DNA from: Caldicellulosiruptor hydrothermalis 108
GTDB taxonomy: Bacteria; Bacillota; Thermoanaerobacteria; Caldicellulosiruptorales; Caldicellulosiruptoraceae
Assembly (NCBI RefSeq): GCF_000166355.1
Contig: NC_014652.1
Location: forward strand, 2,082,928-2,146,927
Length of the DNA: 64,000 bases
Direction: 5' to 3'
The first letter of the stretch is position 1. Each line of letters begins with the position of its first letter. The notes under the pieces are model-generated. The model had not been told where the DNA came from, did no database searches, and saw nothing but the letters and a program-made list of their open reading frames with translations. Below are positions 1-8,516 of this stretch, one piece after another. The translations under genes and the position numbers were made by a program.

Positions 1-430
1 TGTCAATTTCATATAGTGGATTTCCCGGATGCCCTATACAGTGTATATACGGATTTTTGATTGCACCTATCAGTGCCCTGGTATGGTCAGAAACTGTCCC
101 ACTCGGGATACAAACGTCGTGCAGGCTTGCAATCACAAAATCAAGTCTTCTCAAGGCTGCTTCCGGAATGTCTATATTGCCTTCATAGTCAACTATATTC
201 GCCTCGCACCCTCTAAATACCATTATACCATTTATTTTTCTCGGTACAACCACCAGATTGTAAAAATATAAACTGCTACACGACCCTGGCATCTCAGGGC
301 CGTGGTCAGTTATACATATCCCTTTTAAACCTTTTCTTTGTGCCTCAAGTACCATCTCTTCCAAGGTATTGTAAGCATGACCGCTTGCAATGGTATGACA
401 GTGCGTCTCCACTTCCAAAAACATCTTCAT
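1..430 (-). CDS. PHP-domain phosphoesterase, C-terminally cut by window edge
   Basis: Reading the minus strand from ATG at 430 gives an open frame to the window edge (about 143 residues visible). It begins MKMFLEVETHCHT, followed by ICITDHGPEMPG and later CIGHPGNP. The HCHT and ITDHG histidine/aspartate clusters are metal-binding motifs of the PHP superfamily. The short stand-alone layout with the HP near residue 135 resembles the YcdX-like phosphatase branch, whose members are metal-dependent phosphoesterases. An in-frame ATG at 442 is a second possible start; neither has a strong Shine-Dalgarno. The C-terminal part lies outside the window, so branch and length are not certain. The isomerase gene lies 21-33 bases upstream (depending on the start), suggesting co-transcription. 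Confidence 0.75.
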   Translation of the reverse strand, partial: MKMFLEVETHCHTIASGHAYNTLEEMVLEAQRKGLKGICITDHGPEMPGSCSSLYFYNLVVVPRKINGIMVFRGCEANIVDYEGNIDIPEAALRRLDFVIASLHDVCIPSGTVSDHTRALIGAIKNPYIHCIGHPGNPLYEID

Positions 431-463
431 CTCAGCTCTCATCAAAAATTTTTGTTAACTACA

Positions 464-1528
464 TTAATCTTTAATCTCTGCAAGTTTGTTCTTTAAAATA
501 TCAATCTTTTTCACAGGAGTTGGGTCATTTTGGTAAAGTGTTGCGAGATAAAGTGATACATAGTCGCCTAAGTAGATTAGAGAAAACATTCTTGCAAGTC
601 TTGAATTTCCGATTGAGTATATATCATTTACTCCAGACACAACACCCTTTATAAGGTCTTTTGTAATATCCATTCTGATTGCATTTCTCTTGTGGTCTTC
701 TGTGTCATGGAGCATTACAATTTCAAAAAGTCCAAGAATATGTTTTGGCGACTCAGTTCCAACTATCTCGTTGTGGTTGAGTTCTGAAAACACATTGAAA
801 TATGCTGGTGACTTTGAATTTTCACAAATCTGCCCCTTCCATCTCTCTGCAATGACCTCTGTGGTTCCACTAATGCCATATATGATTGGGAGCTTGTTCC
901 AAAGTTTTAATGTGAGTCTCTTTGCAAGGTTTTTCTCTTCAGGCACCTCTGGTTTATATCTCTCTCTCAAGTCACTTAAAACCTTTACTGTCTCTTCTAT
1001 CTGGTCATCAACAGGTTCAATCAGGCCAAGTTTGACAAATAGCATCAAGAGTGGAATGAATGAGTATCCAAGTGCAGCTCTTGGCTGAAGCCCGCTTGGA
1101 ATTGTGATTACATCAAATCCATCTTTTTCGGCAAACTCTTTTAACTTTCCGCCTGTTGTGATTGCAATGATTTTTGCTCTTTTTGCCTTTGCATCCTGGT
1201 ATGCAGAAAGTGTCTCTTCGGTGTTACCTGAGTAGCTGGACGCTATGACAAGAGTTTTAGAGTCAACATACGCAGGAAGTACATAGTCTCTGTTAACAAT
1301 CACAGGAATTTTGCACTTGTCAAGGACAAATACTCTCAAAAGGTTCCCACCTATTGCTGAACCGCCAAGACCTGTAATCACAACCTTATCTATATCTTCT
1401 GCTTTTACATTCACGCTAATATTTTTGCCTATCTCGTATGCTTTTTGAATTTGCTCAGGAAGATTATACACTGCCTCAAACATACCGCTTGGGTCATTTT
1501 GTGCAATTGTTTCTAAATTATCAAGCAT
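464..1528 (-). CDS. Bifunctional phosphoglucose/phosphomannose isomerase
   Basis: This 354-residue protein has the double-SIS fold of the bifunctional PGI/PMI family, which interconverts glucose-6-P or mannose-6-P with fructose-6-P in the cytoplasm. Evidence is the sugar-phosphate loop VVITGLGGSAIGGNLLR near residue 50, VIASSYSGNTEETLSAY near 95, IIAITTGGKL near 120, a YGISGTTEVIAERWKGQICENSK segment in the second SIS domain, and FSELNHNEIVG, which carries the conserved catalytic Glu/His region. Length is normal for the family (about 320-360). It may act with the PHP gene downstream. Mannose isomerisation would fit import of mannan fragments, but that link is inference. Confidence 0.88.
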   Translation of the reverse strand: MLDNLETIAQNDPSGMFEAVYNLPEQIQKAYEIGKNISVNVKAEDIDKVVITGLGGSAIGGNLLRVFVLDKCKIPVIVNRDYVLPAYVDSKTLVIASSYSGNTEETLSAYQDAKAKRAKIIAITTGGKLKEFAEKDGFDVITIPSGLQPRAALGYSFIPLLMLFVKLGLIEPVDDQIEETVKVLSDLRERYKPEVPEEKNLAKRLTLKLWNKLPIIYGISGTTEVIAERWKGQICENSKSPAYFNVFSELNHNEIVGTESPKHILGLFEIVMLHDTEDHKRNAIRMDITKDLIKGVVSGVNDIYSIGNSRLARMFSLIYLGDYVSLYLATLYQNDPTPVKKIDILKNKLAEIKD

Positions 1529-1604
1529 TTTCCCTGACTCCTTTCTATAAAATTTTCTATTTCATAATATAACAATTTTTCAGTTTTTTCAACTTCAAAA
1601 CCAC

Positions 1605-1663
1605 ACAAAAAATAGGAAAGCACCACTTCCAAGAAAGTTTAAAACCTTCTTGTGGTGCTTTCC
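1605..1663 (-). terminator. Rho-independent terminator after the xylan operon
   Basis: A 12-bp perfect stem (1615-1626 with 1652-1663, GGAAAGCACCAC/GTGGTGCTTTCC) has partly paired inner arms. On the minus strand it is followed by a T-rich stretch (1608-1614). It lies just past the stop of the GH10 gene. Confidence 0.88.
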
Positions 1664-1678
1664 CATTCTATCTGCTTT

Positions 1679-3748
1679 TTATTCTTCTGGCACAACTGAC
1701 GGGTCTATTAAGCTCCAGAAAGCAAATTTTGGCTGATAATCTTTGTCAAACAAAAGTGGAAAATCACCTTTCAGCCATGAATAGTCATCTTTAAGCCCCC
1801 AGAAAGAAACACTTGTCACCACATTTTTGTATTTTTTGAAAACTTCAAAAAGATCTTTTAACTTTCTTGCCTGCTGAATCAAAAGATATCTTTTTGTTTC
1901 TTCATCTATATCTTCACCAAATTCTTTTGAGATACTTATATCAATTTCTGTGACATGTATCTTAATACCAGGAATGCTGCTAAAAAGTTTTATGGTTTTT
2001 TCCACCTCTTCAACGCTTGGCCAGCTCACAGAGATATGGCACTGAAGACCAACACCATGAATGGGTACTCCTTTTTCTTTTAGGTCTTTTATAAGCTTGT
2101 AAATGTATTCTCTCTTCACTGGATTTTCTGTGCTGTAGTCATTGTAAAAAAGCTGAGCGTTAGGGTCTGCCTGATGAGCGTATATGAACGCTTTTTCGAT
2201 ATACTCTGGACCTAATATATTGAACCAGTTGCTTCTTCTAAAACCGTCCGGCTGGTTTTCGTCAATAGCCTCATTAACAACATCCCAAGCATAAATTCGG
2301 CCCTTGTATCTTGAAACAACTGTCTGGATATATTTTTTTAACCTCTCCAAAAGTATCTTCTTGTCTTTTTCACTGTTTGTCAGCTTCTCCCCTGTCTGAG
2401 GGTTCTGGAAAAACCAGCTTGGCGTTTGCTGATGCCACACAAGAGTGTGTCCACGAATAGCTATATTATTCTTTTTGCAAAAATCCAAATACTCATCAGC
2501 AATTGAAAAGTTGAAAGTTCCTTCATACGGCTCAAGTGCTTCTGGCTTCATCTCGTTTTCTGCTGTAATGCTGTTAAAATGTCTCTTTATGAATGCAACA
2601 TCAACAGGATTTGTCAAAGCCTTGTAGGGTACAGCAACACCAACTTTAAAGTAGTTTTTGTATTTCTCACTTAAAGAAGGTAAATCTAAATCAGGCACAG
2701 CTGAATACCACCCATCATCTGAAATTGTGAAGTTGTCAAAATAATAATAGGAAATATCTGAAAGGGGTCTTATGAAAATCACAAAGTCTTTTATCTTTGA
2801 ATCCAAAGAGGGCGTATAACTTGCAAATACTTCTGTCCACTTATTCTTTGGAACAGTTACTTTCCCAAGCACAATCTCTTTCGTGTTCTTTCCATTTTCC
2901 AGAAACCTAACGCCAACTGCCAAGTTTAAACTCTTTAAAATGGGCTGATACACATAAAAAGATATTGAATAGCTCTTACCCTTTTCAAATGTACCTTTCA
3001 CCGGCAAAGTAACAGTTGTATTCTGCTTTTTTGCAATCTGCTGAAACTTTATGCTATATGTACCTTGATAAGCTTTTTCTTTTGAGACTGACAATTTACA
3101 TTTTTTATCCTGAGAAATAAATCCTGCTATGTTTTTGTCTTCAAAGCTTTCAAATTTTATGAGATGAGAGCTGTCGGCAACTTTGAGTGTAAAAAGGTCA
3201 ACGTAAAAATTTGTGGTTGAGGTTGGCACATATACCTTTAGCCAAACTTTTTTAATCCCTTTTAGCTCAGTCAAATTTAAACTTGCATCAAGTTTTTTCC
3301 AGCTATTTGGCATGATAACCTTCTCGCACAGCAGTTTATTTTCCTTTCCGCTTTTTGTCTCAATTTCGCTACTCACAACAAAACGCTGCAGCTTGCTGGA
3401 CTTGTGATAAACATATAGAGTAATTATATATTCATTTGCATAATCTATAAGATTGGTTACATCAAGCAAAACTCCATCATCTATTTGCTTTCGGCCACTT
3501 GCAAGAAGTGAAAAGGTTCCTTCTGCTGCGGTTGTACTGTCAATCTTTAAAGTCATAGATTTGCCCGATGCTTTAAACGGCGTTGCAAATTTATTTTCAA
3601 AATTAAATTCCACAAAACTCTTTTTTGTTGCTCCGCTAACTTTACTAACTTTAGCACTTTCTATGCCAATCAAGGTTGCAACCAAAAATAAAATTGCTAA
3701 AATCAATGTCGAAAACCTTTTCAATTTTCCATAAACACAACCTTTCAT
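1679..3748 (-). CDS. Secreted endo-1,4-beta-xylanase, CBM22-CBM22-GH10
   Basis: This 689-residue secreted enzyme hydrolyses internal beta-1,4-xylosidic bonds of xylan. It has a Sec signal (hydrophobic stretch about residues 12-30), then two tandem beta-sandwich modules of about 150 residues (roughly 44-190 and 195-345) that resemble CBM22, then a GH10 barrel from about 355 to the end. Conserved GH10 blocks are visible: ITAENEMKPE, RGHTLVWHQQTP, WDVVNEAI with acid/base E493, QCHISVSWP, and IHVTEIDIS with nucleophile E601. It has no SLH or sortase anchor, so it should be released. It starts 14 bases after the ROK repressor stop and is the last gene of the importer-repressor operon. The CBM family call is less certain than the GH10 call. 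Confidence 0.93.
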   Translation of the reverse strand: MKGCVYGKLKRFSTLILAILFLVATLIGIESAKVSKVSGATKKSFVEFNFENKFATPFKASGKSMTLKIDSTTAAEGTFSLLASGRKQIDDGVLLDVTNLIDYANEYIITLYVYHKSSKLQRFVVSSEIETKSGKENKLLCEKVIMPNSWKKLDASLNLTELKGIKKVWLKVYVPTSTTNFYVDLFTLKVADSSHLIKFESFEDKNIAGFISQDKKCKLSVSKEKAYQGTYSIKFQQIAKKQNTTVTLPVKGTFEKGKSYSISFYVYQPILKSLNLAVGVRFLENGKNTKEIVLGKVTVPKNKWTEVFASYTPSLDSKIKDFVIFIRPLSDISYYYFDNFTISDDGWYSAVPDLDLPSLSEKYKNYFKVGVAVPYKALTNPVDVAFIKRHFNSITAENEMKPEALEPYEGTFNFSIADEYLDFCKKNNIAIRGHTLVWHQQTPSWFFQNPQTGEKLTNSEKDKKILLERLKKYIQTVVSRYKGRIYAWDVVNEAIDENQPDGFRRSNWFNILGPEYIEKAFIYAHQADPNAQLFYNDYSTENPVKREYIYKLIKDLKEKGVPIHGVGLQCHISVSWPSVEEVEKTIKLFSSIPGIKIHVTEIDISISKEFGEDIDEETKRYLLIQQARKLKDLFEVFKKYKNVVTSVSFWGLKDDYSWLKGDFPLLFDKDYQPKFAFWSLIDPSVVPEE

Positions 3749-3762
3749 TTAATACTTCCTCC

Positions 3763-4962
3763 TCATGTATACTCTGGAAAAGAAAGCATATCAGAAATCA
3801 CCATAGCTATGCATCCCAACACTACAGCTCTGTCTTTCAGTTTTGAAACCTCAATCTTAAGATCATAAAACTGGGCGATAAAAGACTTTTGATTAACTAC
3901 CTCTCTCAATTTTTCCAAAAACAAATCACCAAAAAATGACACTTTGTTACCTATAATTACTATTTCAGGATTAAAAATGTTTACAAGATTCGCAATTCCT
4001 ATTGCCATCTTTTCAGCAACCTCAAGTACAGCCATCCTGCAAACTCTGCTTCCATCTTTTGCTGCTTGTATTATCTGAGAAGGAGTGATTTCATCTACAT
4101 TTTCACAGCTTATATACCTATCCTCTGCTCCTTCTTTTACAAGTTTTTTGATAACACTCAAAAGTGCCCTCTCAGATGCAAAGTTCTCAAGACAGCCGAT
4201 GTTGCCACAGCTGCAAACATCGTCTTGAAAGTTGATAGTGGTGTGTCCAACCTCACCTGCAAATCCTGCAGCACCTCTGAAAAGTTTGTTGTCGATAATA
4301 ATTCCTGCACCAAGCCCAATTCCAACACTCAAATAAATCAAATCAGTAACTTTTCCCCACTCTCCAAACCACTTTTCGCCCAGCGCTCCTGCATTTGCTT
4401 CGTTGTCAATATAAACAGGGAGGTTGAATCTTTGCTGAACAATCGACTTTAAGTGAACATTTTTCCACTTCAAATTTGGAGCAATAAGCACAATCCCAGA
4501 CTCTTTTTCCACAATACCTGGAACACCAATACCAATACCTAAAATTCCTTTGGGTGTTTGTGGAGCTCTATTTATTGCTCTTTCAATCAGGTCAAAAAGA
4601 AGATCCAAAAGTTTTTCTTTGTCCTCCCCCATCTTCATGTTGGCATATTCTTCAAAAATAACTTCTCCCACAAAGTTTGAGAGAATAATATGAATATAGT
4701 CGACACCTAAGTCAATTCCTATGATTGAACCTACATCCTTATTTACCTGCAAAAGGACAGGTCTTCTTCCGCCTTTGGACTTGCCATATCCTTTTTCTAC
4801 TACATAACCTTCTTTTATGAGCTCATCGGTGAGGTTCGACACTGTTGCTTTATTTAAATCCACAAGCCTTGATATTTTCGCGCGGGATATTATCTTGTTA
4901 TCTAAAATTGTTTTCAAAACTAAAAGCTTGTTTATCTGCTTTAGCAGCGTGTGGTTGCCCAT
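3763..4962 (-). CDS. xylR: ROK-family transcriptional repressor, probable XylR
   Basis: This 399-residue protein has an N-terminal winged helix (ISRAKISRLVDLNKATVSNL, about residues 25-45) and a ROK/sugar-kinase-like core: IIGIDLGVDYIHIILSN, GIGIGVPGIV, YIDNEANAGALGEKW and the zinc site CSCGNIGCLENFAS. This is the architecture of XylR/NagC-type repressors, where xylose or a related sugar releases DNA. Firmicute XylR operators have the form TTAGTTTGTT...AACAAACTAA; a perfect copy lies at the xylA promoter (28583-28607) and an imperfect one before this operon (8231-8254). Being encoded between a sugar importer and a GH10 xylanase also favours XylR. A TATAAT-like element about 35 bases upstream (near 4996) might be an internal promoter. 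The effector is inferred. Confidence 0.87.
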   Translation of the reverse strand: MGNHTLLKQINKLLVLKTILDNKIISRAKISRLVDLNKATVSNLTDELIKEGYVVEKGYGKSKGGRRPVLLQVNKDVGSIIGIDLGVDYIHIILSNFVGEVIFEEYANMKMGEDKEKLLDLLFDLIERAINRAPQTPKGILGIGIGVPGIVEKESGIVLIAPNLKWKNVHLKSIVQQRFNLPVYIDNEANAGALGEKWFGEWGKVTDLIYLSVGIGLGAGIIIDNKLFRGAAGFAGEVGHTTINFQDDVCSCGNIGCLENFASERALLSVIKKLVKEGAEDRYISCENVDEITPSQIIQAAKDGSRVCRMAVLEVAEKMAIGIANLVNIFNPEIVIIGNKVSFFGDLFLEKLREVVNQKSFIAQFYDLKIEVSKLKDRAVVLGCIAMVISDMLSFPEYT

Positions 4963-5054
4963 CTTGTCATTTTCCTTTACTAATTAAGCTTTGCAAATTA
5001 TTATACAACAAAAATAGGCTGTGGGAAAACAGTTTTTGACGTTAAAACATCTTT

Positions 5055-5882
5055 TTATCCTTTTACGGCACCTGCCATCATGCCTTTTATGATTTTGTCC
5101 TGACCCAAAATATACGCAATCAGCATTGGCAAAAGCGATAATGTCAAGAATGCCATGATGGCTGGAATGTCTGAACCATACTTTGTCTGGAAATCCCAAA
5201 TACCAAGAGGCAGAGTCCTCTTTTCAGGAGTGCTTGTCAAAACAAGTGCAAAGATAAACTCATTCCAAAGATAAGTACCGTTGTATATTCCCACAGTAAT
5301 CAGAGCTGGTCTTGAAAGAGGAAGAATTATGTTGGAATATAACCTGAACATAGAGCACCCATCTATTTTAGCTGCTTCTTCAAGTTCAATCGGAATCTCA
5401 CGCATAAACTCTGTTAGAATAAATATTGACATTGGAAGGCTCAAAGCCACATAAGGTCCAATTAACGCTAAAATGCTGTCATAAATTTTCATCTTGTTTG
5501 TGAGAATATAAATTGGAATTAATGTAACATGTATAGGAATTGCCATTCCTGCTATAATAAGAGAATACAAAACATTGTTAAGACCAAACTTCATTCTCGC
5601 AAATACAAATGCTGCCATAGATGATACAAGTAAGATTAAAACTACAGAAACTGAAACTGCAATTACACTGTTCTTGAGATAATTGAAAAAACTCCCCTCA
5701 AAAACAGTAAGATAATTTCCTATCGTAGGTTTTTTGGGTATTTGCCATGTATTGCCCATCAGAAGTTCCATCTGAGTTTTAAGCGATGTAAATGCCATAA
5801 ACAAAAATGGTATGTCAGCAATTAACGTCCAGATAGCTAAAAACGCAAAATACCATTTTTTTATTTCCTTACCTGTTGCCAT
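5055..5882 (-). CDS. Carbohydrate ABC transporter permease, MalG/CUT1 type
   Basis: This 275-residue inner-membrane protein has about six transmembrane helices. The EAA loop, EEAAKIDGCSMFRLYSNIIL, contacts the ATPase and defines the family. It ends in KGMMAGAVKG, typical of MalG-type subunits. It pairs with the MalF-type permease 35 bases upstream and with the binding protein at 6909-8216. No ATPase gene is in the operon, so a shared MsmK-like ATPase encoded elsewhere is expected, as is usual for CUT1 systems of Firmicutes. The substrate is probably xylo-oligosaccharides, judged from the downstream repressor and xylanase; this is inference. Confidence 0.92.
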   Translation of the reverse strand: MATGKEIKKWYFAFLAIWTLIADIPFLFMAFTSLKTQMELLMGNTWQIPKKPTIGNYLTVFEGSFFNYLKNSVIAVSVSVVLILLVSSMAAFVFARMKFGLNNVLYSLIIAGMAIPIHVTLIPIYILTNKMKIYDSILALIGPYVALSLPMSIFILTEFMREIPIELEEAAKIDGCSMFRLYSNIILPLSRPALITVGIYNGTYLWNEFIFALVLTSTPEKRTLPLGIWDFQTKYGSDIPAIMAFLTLSLLPMLIAYILGQDKIIKGMMAGAVKG

Positions 5883-5917
5883 TTGAATATTGCACCCTCC
5901 TTTGCTGTAAAGTTTAT

Positions 5918-6808
5918 TTATGCTTCTTTTTGCCGCGTCGCAAAATATGCCACAATTCCAGCTGTTGTAATGATTATAAACATTGCAGAGGCAATGGTAC
6001 TACCATATCCCATCTTAAAAGAAGCAAAAGCACTTTTGTACATATATGTTGCCATGAGCTCTGTTGCGTTTGAAGGACCACCTTCAGTCATTACATAAAT
6101 TAAATCAAAATATTTCAATGAACCAATCAAAGATAAAATACAAGCCGTTTTTATTGATGGTGAAAGAAGAGGAAGTTCAATTTTCCAGAAATACTGTCCC
6201 TGTGTTGCACCATCAATCTTAGCTGCTTCATAAAGTTCCTGCGGAATGTTTGAAAGAGCAGCAATAAAGAATATCATATAAAAAGGTATATACTGCCAGC
6301 AAATTACCGCAACTACTGAATAAAATGCAATCTTAGGGTCACCGAGCCAATCTTGTGCTAAAAAGTCAAGATGTAAAAAGTTTAAAATTCCGCTTAAAAG
6401 CCCAAATTGAGGGTCATATATATACTTAAAAAGAACACCTATTGCAACAGATGACATAAGCATCGGAAGATAAAACAACGATTTAAAAATGTCAAACTTC
6501 TTACCACCCCTGTCAAGTAACACTGCTAAAAGAATTGCTATTGGCATTTCAATAACAAGAGAAAGGATAATAAACTTTATATTGTTTCCTAAGGCGTGCC
6601 AAAAAATTGTATCATGCATTAAATCAATCCAATTCTTAAATCCAACATAAATCTTTTGGGGAGAAATACCATCCCAGTCGAATCTACTCAAGTTAAATGA
6701 CATTATAATGGGCCAGATTATATAAACCCCTATAAGAATTAATGCAGGTGCCAAAAAAAGAAGTATTCCCATATTGTGCCATAGCTTTGCTGACCTCTCT
6801 TTTCCCAT
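5918..6808 (-). CDS. Carbohydrate ABC transporter permease, MalF/CUT1 type
   Basis: This 296-residue permease has an N-terminal membrane helix (GILLFLAPALILIGVYII), about six helices in total and the EAA loop LYEAAKIDGATQGQYFWKI. It forms the translocation pore with the MalG-type partner downstream. I chose ATG at 6808 because GAGGGGGC lies 6 bases before it; an in-frame ATG at 6826 would add six residues but would overlap that ribosome site. A stem-loop (6850-6894) separates it from the binding-protein gene, which probably lets the binding protein accumulate in excess of the permeases. Confidence 0.91.
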   Translation of the reverse strand: MGKERSAKLWHNMGILLFLAPALILIGVYIIWPIIMSFNLSRFDWDGISPQKIYVGFKNWIDLMHDTIFWHALGNNIKFIILSLVIEMPIAILLAVLLDRGGKKFDIFKSLFYLPMLMSSVAIGVLFKYIYDPQFGLLSGILNFLHLDFLAQDWLGDPKIAFYSVVAVICWQYIPFYMIFFIAALSNIPQELYEAAKIDGATQGQYFWKIELPLLSPSIKTACILSLIGSLKYFDLIYVMTEGGPSNATELMATYMYKSAFASFKMGYGSTIASAMFIIITTAGIVAYFATRQKEA

Positions 6809-6849
6809 CTGTCTGCCCCCTCGCATGAATTCGAATTCACATTAAAAGT

Positions 6850-6894
6850 GAATTGGTATTAGCCCGGGGAAACATCCCAGACTAATACCAATTC
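6850..6894 (-). other. Intercistronic stem-loop between binding protein and permease genes
   Basis: A 13-bp perfect inverted repeat (GAATTGGTATTAG at 6850-6862, CTAATACCAATTC at 6882-6894) has a partly paired GC-rich loop. There is no T-run after it on the minus strand. It is better read as a 3'-end-stabilising or attenuating hairpin inside the operon than as a full terminator. Confidence 0.7.
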
Positions 6895-6908
6895 CAAAGT
6901 CCCGTCAA

Positions 6909-8216
6909 TTATTTCTTAAAGTAATCCTTTGCAGCCTTTTCCATCTTTTCAGCAGCAGCTTTTGGTGTAATTGTCAAACCAAAGAGAGATTGAACAATAT
7001 CCTTGTGTACCTCTGCAAGCTGAGGCGGCAAGTACTGGTCCCACCAAAGCTGAACACTTTTTGCTTTAGCAATCAAGTTATAAACTTTTTGTAACATTGG
7101 GTCAGTAAACTTCAAACCTTTTACAGGTGGTATCTGACCATAAGCAATTCTTTCTTTTACTGCCTGGTCATCTATGAGATACTGAATCATCTTAAATGCT
7201 TCTTTTGGATACTTGCATGTAGTGGTTACTGCGTAGTAGTTAGAAGATGCCATTCCTATTAAGTTGCTTGGGTCACCTTTTCCACCCTTGATTGCAGGGA
7301 ATGGGAAGAAATCAAGGTTATTCTCATAGAATTTCTTGTTTTCAGCTTTCATAATTGGTATCTGCCATGTGCCCATTAGCTCCATTGCAGCCTTTCCAGA
7401 ATACAGAAGCATTCTTGATTGCCCTGTATCATAATCAAGTCCATTAAAACCTTTTACAAATGCACCCATTTTGACAAGGTTTTGGAGCATTTCTCCTGCC
7501 TTTATAAACGTTGGGTCTGCAAAACTTCCTCCATTTCTCTCTGCAGCCTTTTCAAATACTGAAGGACCGCCCAGTCTATCAACCAAATACCAATACCATT
7601 CACATCCAGGCCATTTTGTTTTGTTTGCAAGAGAAATTGGTGTTATACCTTTTGCTTTCAGCTTTTTAATCAGGTCTAAAAACTCATCATAAGTTGTTGG
7701 AACTTTTAAATTGTATTTTTTGAAAATCTCCTTGTTGTACCAGACAAGTGCAACACCCGCACCCTCAACTGGAACTGCCCAAATCTTGTTGTTGTAAGTA
7801 ATTGGTCCAAATGATGCATCAATAAACCTGTTTTTATAACCATTTTCGTTCATGTATACTGTTATGTCTTTTACCTTTCCACCTTTGACATATTCAAAGA
7901 AAGGACCGCCACCCCATGTAACAAATACGTCTGGTGCTTGATTTGAACCCATAGCAATCTTCAGCTTTGTCTTAAATGCATCATTTTGAAGAGGAACAAC
8001 TTCAACCTTGAAACCAGGATTTGCCTTCATAAAGCGATTTACCTGATTCTGAATCATCTGTTTGCCGACAGCATCAGTTGTGATGTGCCAAAATACAATC
8101 TTCTTTGTTCCACCAGCTGAGCTGAAAGCCTTTTCAGATGGTGAGAAAACTAAAACTAAGCTCAACATGAAAACAACCAAAGTCACCACTGCTACAATTC
8201 TTCCAAACCTCTTCAC
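6909..8216 (-). CDS. Sugar ABC transporter extracellular binding protein
   Basis: This 435-residue protein of solute-binding family 1 starts with a signal peptide (RIVAVVTLVVFMLSLVLVF) and continues KKIVFWHITTDAVGKQMIQN, the usual first strand of the family. Aromatic-rich segments such as WPGCEWYWYLVDRLGG and MELMGTWQIP are typical of oligosaccharide-binding clefts. No lipobox cysteine is visible after the signal, so anchoring may rely on an uncleaved helix. It is the first gene of the operon binding protein-permease-permease-ROK-GH10 and has an AAGGAGTGGTG ribosome site. The -10 region and an imperfect XylR box lie directly upstream, so induction by xylose or xylo-oligosaccharides is likely. 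Confidence 0.9.
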   Translation of the reverse strand: MKRFGRIVAVVTLVVFMLSLVLVFSPSEKAFSSAGGTKKIVFWHITTDAVGKQMIQNQVNRFMKANPGFKVEVVPLQNDAFKTKLKIAMGSNQAPDVFVTWGGGPFFEYVKGGKVKDITVYMNENGYKNRFIDASFGPITYNNKIWAVPVEGAGVALVWYNKEIFKKYNLKVPTTYDEFLDLIKKLKAKGITPISLANKTKWPGCEWYWYLVDRLGGPSVFEKAAERNGGSFADPTFIKAGEMLQNLVKMGAFVKGFNGLDYDTGQSRMLLYSGKAAMELMGTWQIPIMKAENKKFYENNLDFFPFPAIKGGKGDPSNLIGMASSNYYAVTTTCKYPKEAFKMIQYLIDDQAVKERIAYGQIPPVKGLKFTDPMLQKVYNLIAKAKSVQLWWDQYLPPQLAEVHKDIVQSLFGLTITPKAAAEKMEKAAKDYFKK

Positions 8217-8230
8217 ATTACACCACTCCT

Positions 8231-8254
8231 TTTTGTTTATTTATTAAACAAACT
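8231..8254 (-). promoter_or_regulatory. Imperfect XylR (ROK) operator before the xylan operon
   Basis: The minus strand reads TAGTTTGTTTA, five bases, then TAAACAAA, immediately downstream of a TATAAA -10 candidate. The first half matches the perfect xylA box at 28583-28607 exactly. The second half is kept but shifted by four bases, so affinity may be lower or binding may use one strong half. Confidence 0.6.
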
Positions 8255-8458
8255 ATTTATATATTTCGCTGCAAATTTTAAAATTCCTTCTTTGATTTTT
8301 TAATCTATTGTCGATTATTTCTAAATAATTCGGCAAAATTCAATATATTTTTATGAGACATGTATTAGATGTCATACTGAAATTTGCAGCTTTATTTTGT
8401 CAGATATATGTAATTTAAAGATCTGCTTTTTAAAGCTGATTTTTTAAGTGAAATACTA

Positions 8459-8477
8459 TATAATCTAATTAGATTAT
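8459..8477 (+). promoter_or_regulatory. Promoter -10 overlapped by an 18-bp perfect palindrome
   Basis: TATAAT at 8459-8464 runs into ATAATCTAATTAGATTAT (8460-8477), a perfect inverted repeat positioned over the expected start point of the operon starting at 8517. It looks like the operator of an unidentified dimeric repressor. The -35 (CTGATT, 8436-8441) is weak. Confidence 0.5.
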
Positions 8478-8516
8478 TTTATGTAATGAAATTTTTATTT
8501 AGGAGACCATAAAGCT

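Larger units (their letters stand above)
8217..8516. promoter_or_regulatory. Divergent intergenic region (300 bp) with two regulatory sites
   Basis: This AT-rich gap separates the leftward xylan operon from the rightward pair at 8517-9929. At its left end lie a minus-strand -10-like TATAAA (8256-8261) and an imperfect XylR box. At its right end lie a plus-strand TATAAT (8459-8464) and an 18-bp perfect palindrome. I see no open frame, RNA gene or repeat in the middle (about 8290-8440). Confidence 0.6.

Noticed and set aside
29-271. Plus-strand open frame of 80 codons
   Set aside because: It lies antisense to the PHP-domain protein, which has clear family motifs; there is no ribosome site and its composition is unlike a protein.
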